Source: Candidatus Woykebacteria bacterium GWB1_45_5 (lineage in GTDB: Bacteria > Patescibacteriota > Microgenomatia > Woykebacterales > RBG-16-39-9b). From it: 10,704 nt of DNA. Of the stretch, positions 1-5,730 are shown one piece after another; positions within the stretch are counted from its first letter, which is position 1; each line of letters opens with the position of its first letter. Under the pieces are notes generated by a model. It saw only the letters and a list, made by a program, of their open reading frames with translations. It was not told where the DNA came from and searched no databases. Position numbers and translations under genes: made by a program. The stretch is taken from the NCBI GenBank assembly GCA_001816645.1, contig MHCO01000040.1, forward strand, positions 1-10,704, in the 5' to 3' direction.

Positions 1-136
1 CTTTGTTTCCAGGCTCCAGTTCTTTAGAGAGAGAATTGAAGGCGTAAATTGAAAAGAACTTATAACCAACTACCCCTGCGAGGACCAATAATACAACAAC
101 TACGAGGATAAAGATTTTATTCTTGAGCAGGCTCAT
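1..136 (-). CDS. Membrane-anchored protein of unknown function, N-terminal part only
   Basis: An open frame reads leftward from the ATG at 136 and runs off the left edge, giving 45 residues. It begins MSLLKNKIF, followed by one strongly hydrophobic segment (about residues 8-26, rich in V and L), then a polar stretch starting YKFFSIYAFN. This is a short positive N-terminus plus a signal anchor, so the rest is probably outside the membrane. The start is supported by a promoter whose -10 box ends 7 nt before the ATG. The family cannot be recognised from this fragment. It is divergent from the gene at 258. Confidence 0.7.
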   Translation of the reverse strand, partial: MSLLKNKIFILVVVVLLVLAGVVGYKFFSIYAFNSLSKELEPGNK

Positions 137-143
137 TTATTTA

Positions 144-172
144 ACGATACCCTTTCTTTGCTTGCTTGTCAA
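144..172 (-). promoter_or_regulatory. Sigma70-type promoter for the leftward gene at 136
   Basis: On the minus strand a perfect TTGACA (-35, 167-172) is followed by a 17-nt spacer and TATCGT (-10, 144-149; 4 of 6 consensus). Only 7 nt separate the -10 box from the ATG at 136. Transcription would therefore begin at or next to the start codon, giving a leaderless mRNA. Confidence 0.6.
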
Positions 173-242
173 GAAACATGGGTTTTCCGTATTAAAAATG
201 AGCCTCGGCAGCTATAAACCTTAAGAACATTGGAATAAATTA

Positions 243-251
243 TGTTACAAT
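243..251 (+). promoter_or_regulatory. Extended -10 promoter for the gene at 258
   Basis: TGTTACAAT is an extended -10 element (TG, one base, then TACAAT at 246-251). It ends 6 nt before the GTG start at 258. No good -35 box is seen; the best candidate, TTAAGA at 221-226, has a long 19-nt spacer. No Shine-Dalgarno is present, so the mRNA is predicted leaderless. Confidence 0.55.
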
Positions 252-257
252 TTTAGC

Positions 258-659
258 GTGAAAAAAATTATTGCGATCTTGTCAACCTTGGTGGTAGTGC
301 TTGCCTTAGTGATTGTCGGCGCCGGGATTTATTTCACGAGGGTTTCAACGCAAACTCGGATCTTTCGGATGGCGGGGCAAAATGTGGGATCGTATCAAGC
401 TGGTAGAGTGCTTTTAGCAGAAAAAATAACCGATTATTCCGCTTTGAAAAAAGGCAATGGAGTTATCTATTTAGCTGAGAGAGAAGGAAGAGGTATTGAT
501 CGAGTTGGACTAATCTATGGCCTGCCGGGTGAGAAAAACCTCGGTAAAAATAGCGATATTGGGCTCGATGAAAACCATTTCCTAGTTCGCCAAAACGAAG
601 ATAAAGTCGAGATGGTCGAAAAGACCCAAATCGGTTGGAAAATAACTCGACAATTTTAA
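258..659 (+). CDS. Small membrane-anchored protein, possible degenerate signal peptidase I (S26)-like
   Basis: This 133-aa protein has a Lys-Lys start, one hydrophobic anchor (residues 4-26) and an extracytoplasmic domain. The domain follows the order of signal peptidase I: a beta segment GRVLLAEK (49-56), an 'ALKKGNGVIYL' segment (62-72) where the family has a 'GDIVVF'-like strand, DRVGLIYGLPGEK (81-93) resembling the family's KRVIGLPGDK, and DENHFLVRQNED (104-115) resembling the 'yFvmGDN' box. If that alignment is right, the catalytic Lys is Asp81 and no clear 'SM' nucleophile motif precedes it, so it would be an inactive relative. The GTG start is chosen because it gives the anchor a normal basic N-terminus and sits just after an extended -10 box. 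The family call is my reading of short motifs; an unrelated small beta protein remains possible. Confidence 0.5.
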   Translation: MKKIIAILSTLVVVLALVIVGAGIYFTRVSTQTRIFRMAGQNVGSYQAGRVLLAEKITDYSALKKGNGVIYLAEREGRGIDRVGLIYGLPGEKNLGKNSDIGLDENHFLVRQNEDKVEMVEKTQIGWKITRQF

Positions 660-688
660 CCCAAAGGTCTAGCCAAGAGTTTGGTCGT

Positions 689-718
689 TTGACAAGATAG
701 CACCAGATCTGATTTAAT
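689..718 (+). promoter_or_regulatory. Sigma70-type promoter for the gene at 734
   Basis: A perfect TTGACA (689-694) is followed by an 18-nt spacer and TTTAAT (713-718, 5 of 6 consensus). The start codon is 15 nt beyond the -10 box, so the leader would be about 8 nt. AGAGGG lies only 3 nt before the ATG, too close for normal Shine-Dalgarno pairing. Confidence 0.55.
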
Positions 719-733
719 TGACTAAGAGGGTTT

Positions 734-1465
734 ATGCGCGCGTTTCGAATTGGCTATATCTTGACGTTGAGTTTTTTCTTGGTCTTAATGGTATTAACAT
801 TGACCTTTGGCTACTTTCCAGCCCCTAACGGGCCAAAAGCTCCAAAATATCCTTCATCCACAGATTATACCTACTCCTCAGATTATAACACCAGTAAGTA
901 CGAAAATAGCGAATATCAAAAGAGTATGAAACAATACGAAGAAGCTCGTGATAAATATGAAAAAGAGCAGAAGACTTTTATTCAAGATAAAGTCGTTCCT
1001 TATGTCCAAACTGTTTTTGTCGCCTGGATAATCCTATTCCTACTATTCCAGGTTATAGGGTTGGTTCTCGCCAAATTCGGTTCGGCTTTTGTTGGTGCTG
1101 CTTACTCCTTTAGTGGTCTTTGGGCGATTTTATTCGGGCCGTTAAGTGGATTAGTCTGGTTTGTGAGTGGTCTTGTAACCAGTCTTAGTGGTCAGGCCGA
1201 AGAAGAATTTACTGTGCGGCCAATTTTTCAAGCAGTAGGAGTAACTTGTTTGGTTGGGGTAATTGTTTTAACTGCTTTGGGTGTACTTTTTTTCAGCCAG
1301 GTTAGAAAAATGTTTGGTGGACTTGGCTCTGAAGAGTCGGCTACAGTAGTAGATCCACCAATTACTGCCTCGGAGATTTCTCCGCCCAGCGCCCCATCAT
1401 TTCCGCCGCCGAGTACCCCAGCACCAAACAACCCGACAACGTCGCCACCCAACCTTACACCATAA
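734..1465 (+). CDS. Multi-pass membrane protein with Tyr-rich loop and Pro-rich tail, function unknown
   Basis: This 243-aa protein is not recognised. The first hydrophobic segment is residues 6-27. It is followed by a polar region of about 60 residues rich in Tyr, Ser, Lys and Glu (31-88), including a charged, probably helical stretch QKSMKQYEEARDKYEKEQK (62-80). Further hydrophobic segments lie at about 93-113, 117-150 (one or two passes) and 166-188. The C-terminus from 207 is a low-complexity Pro/Ser/Thr/Asn tail, probably disordered. The gene lies 74 nt after the preceding one, has its own promoter and ends 77 nt before recJ. A weak RBS-like AGAGGG sits 3 nt before the ATG. The mixture of Tyr-rich loop and Pro-rich tail suggests a protein that contacts other proteins or the envelope, which is inference only. 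Confidence 0.8.
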   Translation: MRAFRIGYILTLSFFLVLMVLTLTFGYFPAPNGPKAPKYPSSTDYTYSSDYNTSKYENSEYQKSMKQYEEARDKYEKEQKTFIQDKVVPYVQTVFVAWIILFLLFQVIGLVLAKFGSAFVGAAYSFSGLWAILFGPLSGLVWFVSGLVTSLSGQAEEEFTVRPIFQAVGVTCLVGVIVLTALGVLFFSQVRKMFGGLGSEESATVVDPPITASEISPPSAPSFPPPSTPAPNNPTTSPPNLTP

Positions 1466-1524
1466 CTTTTGGTTGTTTCTTTTTGTCTACCCCATTTTAA
1501 GGCTACAATAACTACTAAAACATA

Positions 1525-1533
1525 TGTTAAAAT
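1525..1533 (+). promoter_or_regulatory. Extended -10 promoter for recJ
   Basis: TGTTAAAAT is an extended -10 element (TAAAAT at 1528-1533) ending 9 nt before the recJ ATG. A second candidate -10, TACAAT, lies at 1504-1509. No good -35 is seen at 17 nt and no Shine-Dalgarno is present, so the leader would be 0-3 nt. Confidence 0.5.
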
Positions 1534-1542
1534 TTTAAGGCA

Positions 1543-3165
1543 ATGGAGAAGCGCTGGGTTGTTTTAAACGAGAACGGTAAGGATTTAAGAAGGGTTCTAA
1601 TTGAGAACCGAAATATCCGCGACCCCGATTCTTTTTTTAAACCTCACCTTTACAAACTTACCTCACCAAGCAAATTATTTCCTGATTTAGAAAAAGCGGT
1701 TGAGAGAATAAAAAAAGCGATTAAGAATAAAGAGCTTGTCTATATCTACGGCGATTTTGACGCTGATGGGATAACTGGAACAGCGATTTTGTGGGAGACG
1801 ATTGATCTTCTTGGTGGGAAAGTTCTTCCTTTCATTCCCCATCGGGTAAAAGAAGGCTATGGTCTTCATGCGCAAGCGTTGAAATCCCTGGCTAAAGAAG
1901 GTGCAAAAGTAATTATTAGTGTCGATTGTGGTGTTACGGCGGTGGATGAAGCGGAAATCAGCAAAAAATTAAGCGTTGATTTAATCATCACCGACCACCA
2001 CCCGATAAAGGCGGTAGTTCCCGACCCATTTGCCCTGCTTCACGACGAAAATTTAGCCGGCAGCGGTGTGGCTTTTATGCTGGCAAAAGCGTTGCTCGAA
2101 TCTTTTGCAAAAAGCGAAGAAAAGCAACTTTTTAAAAATCTAGAATTAGCAACTATTGGAACAATTGCCGACATTGTTTCCTTGGTTGGTGATAATCGGA
2201 TAATTGCTGCCAATGGGCTGCATAATTTATCGGCTAGCAACCGGATTGGACTGCGGGCTCTTTACGAAGAAGCGGCCATTGCTAAAAGAATCGGTCCTTA
2301 CGAGGTTGGTTTTATTATTGTGCCGAGACTCAATGCTGCTGGACGGATGGAACATGCTTTAGACTCATTGAGATTACTCTTAACTAGGAATAGGGAGCGG
2401 GCAAGGCAGCTGGCAGTTAAGCTTTCCGAAACAAATAGACGGCGGCAGGAAGCGTTGGAAGGCGCTTTAGCCCATGCCCGTCAGGGTGTGCAAGCTGGGA
2501 AACTACCAAAAATAATTATCGTCCAAAACAAAACTTATCCAGCCGGTGTGATTGGGTTGGTAGCAGCGAGGTTGGCAGAAGAGTTTTACCGTCCAGCAAT
2601 CGTCATCGCGGAAGGGGAGACCTGCAAGGGGAGTGCGCGAAGCATCTGCGGTTTTGATATAGCCGCCGCAATTGCGGCGGCGGCGGAACATTTGGAGACT
2701 TACGGTGGCCATCCGATGGCAGCGGGTTTCTCCGTCACCTCAACAGAAATCCGCCGTTTCAAAGAAAAAATCCTTGATTATGCTGAAAAAACCCTAAAGG
2801 GAACCGATCTCACTCCGACGCTAAATATTGATACAGGCCTTGATGGTGCCTATTTAAATCCGGCTACTTTAGAATTGGTCCGCGAGTTTGAGCCTTTCGG
2901 GACTGGTAATCCCGAACCGATATTCTTAACAAAAAATTTGCAAGTAATTCGTTCCAATCCGGTTGGCCGGGGAGGGAGGCACACCCGGTTTGTGTTTAGG
3001 ACTCCAGCCAACTTTATTGTAGATGGCATCGGCTTTGGTCTGGGTGATAGGAAGGTAGGGGAGGGTCAGCTGCTTGATACTGTTTATAATCTGAAGGAGG
3101 ATACCTGGCAGGGAAATGGAAGGCTAGAACTAAAGATTAAGGATTTCCGGCTCGCGGGAAGTTAA
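1543..3165 (+). CDS. recJ: Single-stranded-DNA-specific exonuclease RecJ
   Basis: RecJ is a cytoplasmic 5'-3' single-strand DNA exonuclease of recombinational and mismatch repair. The 540-aa product carries the DHH-family metal sites: motif I YGDFDADG (69-76; Asp71, Asp73, Asp75), motif II SVDCG (126-130, Asp128), DHH (151-153) with Asp150 replaced by Thr before it, and GTIAD (206-210, Asp210). RLNAAGRM (262-269) follows, typical of RecJ. The DHHA1 nucleic-acid-binding part contains GSARS (363-367) and GGHPMAAGF (388-396). The C-terminal OB-like domain begins near FEPFGTGNPEP (449-459). Length is slightly below the 577 aa of E. coli RecJ, and all catalytic motifs are intact. The ATG at 1543 is preferred because it follows a -10 element directly and the protein starts with a normal RecJ N-terminus. 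aspS starts 49 nt downstream from its own promoter. Confidence 0.96.
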   Translation: MEKRWVVLNENGKDLRRVLIENRNIRDPDSFFKPHLYKLTSPSKLFPDLEKAVERIKKAIKNKELVYIYGDFDADGITGTAILWETIDLLGGKVLPFIPHRVKEGYGLHAQALKSLAKEGAKVIISVDCGVTAVDEAEISKKLSVDLIITDHHPIKAVVPDPFALLHDENLAGSGVAFMLAKALLESFAKSEEKQLFKNLELATIGTIADIVSLVGDNRIIAANGLHNLSASNRIGLRALYEEAAIAKRIGPYEVGFIIVPRLNAAGRMEHALDSLRLLLTRNRERARQLAVKLSETNRRRQEALEGALAHARQGVQAGKLPKIIIVQNKTYPAGVIGLVAARLAEEFYRPAIVIAEGETCKGSARSICGFDIAAAIAAAAEHLETYGGHPMAAGFSVTSTEIRRFKEKILDYAEKTLKGTDLTPTLNIDTGLDGAYLNPATLELVREFEPFGTGNPEPIFLTKNLQVIRSNPVGRGGRHTRFVFRTPANFIVDGIGFGLGDRKVGEGQLLDTVYNLKEDTWQGNGRLELKIKDFRLAGS

Positions 3166-3177
3166 GCAACCAAATGC

Positions 3178-3206
3178 TAGACAAGCTACCACTTTTTGTG
3201 TAAAAT
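3178..3206 (+). promoter_or_regulatory. Sigma70-type promoter for aspS
   Basis: TAGACA (3178-3183, 5 of 6 to TTGACA), a 17-nt spacer and TAAAAT (3201-3206, 5 of 6 to TATAAT). The aspS ATG is 8 nt after the -10 box and there is no Shine-Dalgarno, so the transcript is predicted to start at or within 1-2 nt of the ATG. Confidence 0.65.
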
Positions 3207-3214
3207 GTTGCGGC

Positions 3215-4621
3215 ATGAAAAGAGACCTGACAATCGCAACAAAAACTAAAGTTGGAAAAGAAGTTATTCTTTATGGTTGGGTAAACAGCCGTCGGGATCA
3301 CGGAAAAATTATTTTCCTTGATCTTCGTGATCGAACTGGTATTGTGCAAGTAGTGGCTAGCCCGAGATTTTCCGAGGCCCACAAAATAGCTTCATCCATA
3401 GGTAGCGAAGATGTTATAGAAGTTCACGGAGTAGTTAACAAACGACCAAAAGAAAATATCAACCCCGAGCTAGAGACCGGCGAAGTTGAAATAGAAGCCA
3501 GCGAAATTAAAATCATTACCAAATGTGCCAACCTTCCTTTTGAGGTGACAACTGATGGTAGCGATATCGATGAGACCATTCGGTTAAAATATCGCTACTT
3601 GGATCTGCGCCGACCGCGGATGCAAAAAAATCTTCGAACCCGAGCTGCCGCATCAGGGTTTATTCGAAATTGGTTGATAGATGAAGGCTTTGTTGAGATA
3701 GATACACCTATTCTTTCCAAAAGTACACCGGAGGGAGCAAGGGATTTTCTTGTTCCAAGCCGTTTACAAAAAGGAAAATTTTACGCTCTTCCGCAATCAC
3801 CGCAACAATACAAACAGCTTTTAATGGTTGCTGGTTTGGAGCGTTATTTTCAACTGCCCCATATCTTCCGGGATGAAGACCTTCGTGGCGATAGGCAGTT
3901 AGAATGCATCCAAGTGGATCTTGAAATGTCTTTTGTAGAACAGGATGATGTTTTAGATGTGGTTGAACGTCTAATGGTTGATTTGATGGAGAAATGCTTG
4001 GGCAAAAAAGTCTTAGAAAAACCCTTTCCTCGTTTTAGTTACGAAGAGGCGATGAAAAAATTCGGGGCCGATAAGTTTGACTTGCGAAAAAAGAAGGATC
4101 CTGCCACCGCTGCTTTTGCTTGGGTAATTGACTTCCCGCTTTTTGAATGGAAAGAAGAAGAAAAGCGGCTCGACGCTGTTCATCACCCCTTTACTTCACC
4201 AAGACCACAGGATGTCCACTTTTTAGCCAAAGAGCCAGAAAAGGCGAAAGCCTGGCAGTACGACTTGGTCTGCAACGGCTTTGAAGTTGCCGGTGGTAGT
4301 ATTCGAATTCACGATTCGGTGGTTCAAAGTAAGATTTTTGAAATAATGGGGCACTCTAAAGAGGCAATTGAGAGAAAATTCGGTCATTTGCTGGAAGCTT
4401 TCCGGTTTGGTGTTCCACCGCACGGTGGAATCGCAGTTGGTTTTGATCGGCTTCTTCAGGCTGTCTTACCAGAAAAAAACATTCGCGAGGTGATTGCCTT
4501 TCCGGTGGCGGCTTCGGGACAAACTAGCGTGATGGATGCACCAAGCGAAGTGGACCCAACCCAACTCAGCGAACTAGGGATCAAGGTTGGAGCACCTACT
4601 CGGACAAAAAAGATTGGCTGA
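3215..4621 (+). CDS. aspS: Aspartyl-tRNA synthetase, bacterial type, lacking the GAD domain
   Basis: This class II synthetase joins aspartate to tRNA in the cytoplasm. The N-terminal OB anticodon-binding domain covers about residues 1-105, with GWVNSRRDHG (21-30) and LRDRTGIVQV (37-46). The catalytic domain carries KYRYLDLRRP (125-134), SPQQYKQLLM (195-204), class II motif 2 FRDEDLRGDRQLE (218-230) and motif 3 GIAVGFDRL (405-413). The family core WVIDFPLFEW and HHPFTSP are at 303-312 and 323-329. At 468 aa it is about 120 residues shorter than the E. coli enzyme (590 aa). The loss is one block: after FGADKFDLR (283-291) the sequence goes through about 11 residues straight to AWVIDFPLF, where bacterial AspRS normally has the GAD insertion domain. 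His29 matches a residue linked to non-discriminating enzymes, but Glu80 does not match the partner Gly. The last 26 bp overlap the convergent gene. Confidence 0.96.
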   Translation: MKRDLTIATKTKVGKEVILYGWVNSRRDHGKIIFLDLRDRTGIVQVVASPRFSEAHKIASSIGSEDVIEVHGVVNKRPKENINPELETGEVEIEASEIKIITKCANLPFEVTTDGSDIDETIRLKYRYLDLRRPRMQKNLRTRAAASGFIRNWLIDEGFVEIDTPILSKSTPEGARDFLVPSRLQKGKFYALPQSPQQYKQLLMVAGLERYFQLPHIFRDEDLRGDRQLECIQVDLEMSFVEQDDVLDVVERLMVDLMEKCLGKKVLEKPFPRFSYEEAMKKFGADKFDLRKKKDPATAAFAWVIDFPLFEWKEEEKRLDAVHHPFTSPRPQDVHFLAKEPEKAKAWQYDLVCNGFEVAGGSIRIHDSVVQSKIFEIMGHSKEAIERKFGHLLEAFRFGVPPHGGIAVGFDRLLQAVLPEKNIREVIAFPVAASGQTSVMDAPSEVDPTQLSELGIKVGAPTRTKKIG

Positions 4622-5606
4622 TTGCTGTATAAACGGCTGTAAATTCTTCTTCTTGACTATCAGTCTTACCCTTTCCAACAAAGAGCCAAACTGGCTGAAT
4701 ATATTTTTGGGGAAGCGCCGATTCCCAATACGAAAGACTGATCTTAGTTACTATGATCGAATCGAAATCAGTTCGAGTGCTGGTATAAGCCTTTCCCTCT
4801 TGAAAACTGTTCCAAGCGGCTTGACCACTAATAATTGGGTAAGGAGAGCCGACTGGGTCAAGGGGTGAGTAATTATAATCAAATTCCAATATTTTGAGCG
4901 AGGCGCCGAATAAAAATCTGATTGGTGCATCACCGTTACTGGTACTATTACCTACTTTGCGAAAGAGAGAAACTTCCAAAGCGTTGGCAGTACCCTCAGC
5001 CACCTTTTCTTGCTTGCTGCCGGAAATTTTTAAGTACCTCGCAATCGAGGCGCCTTTGCTGATATCTTCAGGAAGAAGACCAAGCTGCTGCAAAATTTCT
5101 TTCGTTTTCGCCAAGGCCTCCTTTTCGGTGAAAGAGATCTTTTCCAGGTCAGAGTCTTCCTTGGAAAAATTATAGCGGTAGGTGAAATGACTTGTGGCAG
5201 TATTGAGTTTTAAATAAGCCTGTCCCGAGGTCGAGCCCCAAGTGATTGTTGCACCCACCTTTTTCTGGGAAGATTCGGTAAAGCCGAGGAAGGAAGCAAT
5301 TTTGCTGGTTTGTTGTTCGGAAAATTTATTGGCCGGGTTGAATTCGTAAACAAGCGCCTTTTCTTGTTGTTTTGGTAAAGAGGTATCTAGCTCATAGCGA
5401 CCGGCTTTAATAAATGAATAACTTTTGACAAAGAATGGGATCGCGAGTTTTCCGAAAGCGGTATCTTCACCCTTGGGTTGAATAAAAAAGCCTGAAGTGG
5501 CCCGAATAAAAATCCAAACTAGCCAAAGAAGAAAAAGCACAGCGATGGAAATTAAAAACCATCTTGCGCTACGACGAATAAAGGCAGAAAACTCGGCTAG
5601 GGTCAT
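4596..5606 (-). CDS. Single-pass membrane protein with large extracytoplasmic region, function unknown
   Basis: The 336-aa product has a basic N-terminus (RRSAR, 11-15), one transmembrane anchor (about 17-34) and a polar region of 300 residues that is probably exposed outside. The ectodomain seems to hold two alpha/beta units. One ends near the acidic helix EKEALAKTKEILQQLGL (161-177). The other includes PYPIISGQAAWNSFQEGKAY (255-274) and the C-terminal strands KISLSYWE (288-295) and YIQPVWLFVGKG (302-313). The 'helix then QPVW strand' order is reminiscent of PepSY-like and YycH/YycI-type ectodomains that contact histidine kinases, but this is a weak shape match. I start it at 5606, not at an in-frame ATG at 5654, because a good promoter ends 7 nt before 5606 and lies inside the longer version. 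It converges on aspS and overlaps its 3' end. Confidence 0.8.
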   Translation of the reverse strand: MTLAEFSAFIRRSARWFLISIAVLFLLWLVWIFIRATSGFFIQPKGEDTAFGKLAIPFFVKSYSFIKAGRYELDTSLPKQQEKALVYEFNPANKFSEQQTSKIASFLGFTESSQKKVGATITWGSTSGQAYLKLNTATSHFTYRYNFSKEDSDLEKISFTEKEALAKTKEILQQLGLLPEDISKGASIARYLKISGSKQEKVAEGTANALEVSLFRKVGNSTSNGDAPIRFLFGASLKILEFDYNYSPLDPVGSPYPIISGQAAWNSFQEGKAYTSTRTDFDSIIVTKISLSYWESALPQKYIQPVWLFVGKGKTDSQEEEFTAVYTAISQSFLSE

Positions 5607-5613
5607 TAGTTTT

Positions 5614-5642
5614 AGTATACTTATATTTAGAACTACTGGCAA
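5614..5642 (-). promoter_or_regulatory. Sigma70-type promoter for the leftward membrane protein gene
   Basis: On the minus strand TTGCCA (5637-5642, 5 of 6), a 17-nt spacer and TATACT (5614-5619, 5 of 6). The ATG at 5606 follows after 7 nt with no Shine-Dalgarno. This is the main evidence for that start and again predicts a leaderless mRNA. Confidence 0.65.
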
Positions 5643-5675
5643 TAAGTGATACAAATCGGGGGAAGATTAGGATAT

Positions 5676-5703
5676 AATCGTCTTCAAATAAATCTCGACG
5701 ATT
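5676..5703 (+). repeat. Inverted repeat upstream of gltX
   Basis: AATCGTC (5676-5682) and GACGATT (5697-5703) are perfect 7-bp inverted arms around a 14-nt centre. The right arm covers the gltX -35 region (5695-5700). A 9-bp direct repeat GATATAATC also occurs at 5671-5679 and 5716-5724, the second copy containing the gltX -10 box. It could be an operator or chance; no regulator is known here. Confidence 0.35.
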
Positions 5704-5723
5704 GTTTCTCTTCGAGATATAAT
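5695..5723 (+). promoter_or_regulatory. Sigma70-type promoter for gltX
   Basis: TCGACG (5695-5700, 4 of 6), a 17-nt spacer and a perfect TATAAT (5718-5723), followed after 7 nt by the gltX ATG at 5731. No Shine-Dalgarno is present. A second perfect TATAAT at 5673-5678 could be an upstream start, but it lacks a recognisable -35 box. Confidence 0.65.
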
Positions 5724-5730
5724 CAAGCTT

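Noticed and set aside
1466..1500. T-rich stretch after the membrane protein gene as an intrinsic terminator
   Set aside because: TTTTTG-type runs are present but no stable GC hairpin precedes them.
2662..2681. Perfect 20-bp palindrome GCCGCCGCAATTGCGGCGGC inside recJ
   Set aside because: It encodes an Ala-rich helix (AAAIAAAA) from GCC/GCG codons next to an ATT codon, which explains the symmetry without any regulatory role.
5607..5654. Longer N-terminus (MYHLLPVVLNISILKL) for the leftward membrane protein
   Set aside because: It would place the good TTGCCA/TATACT promoter inside the coding region, and the shorter start already gives a normal basic N-terminus and membrane anchor.
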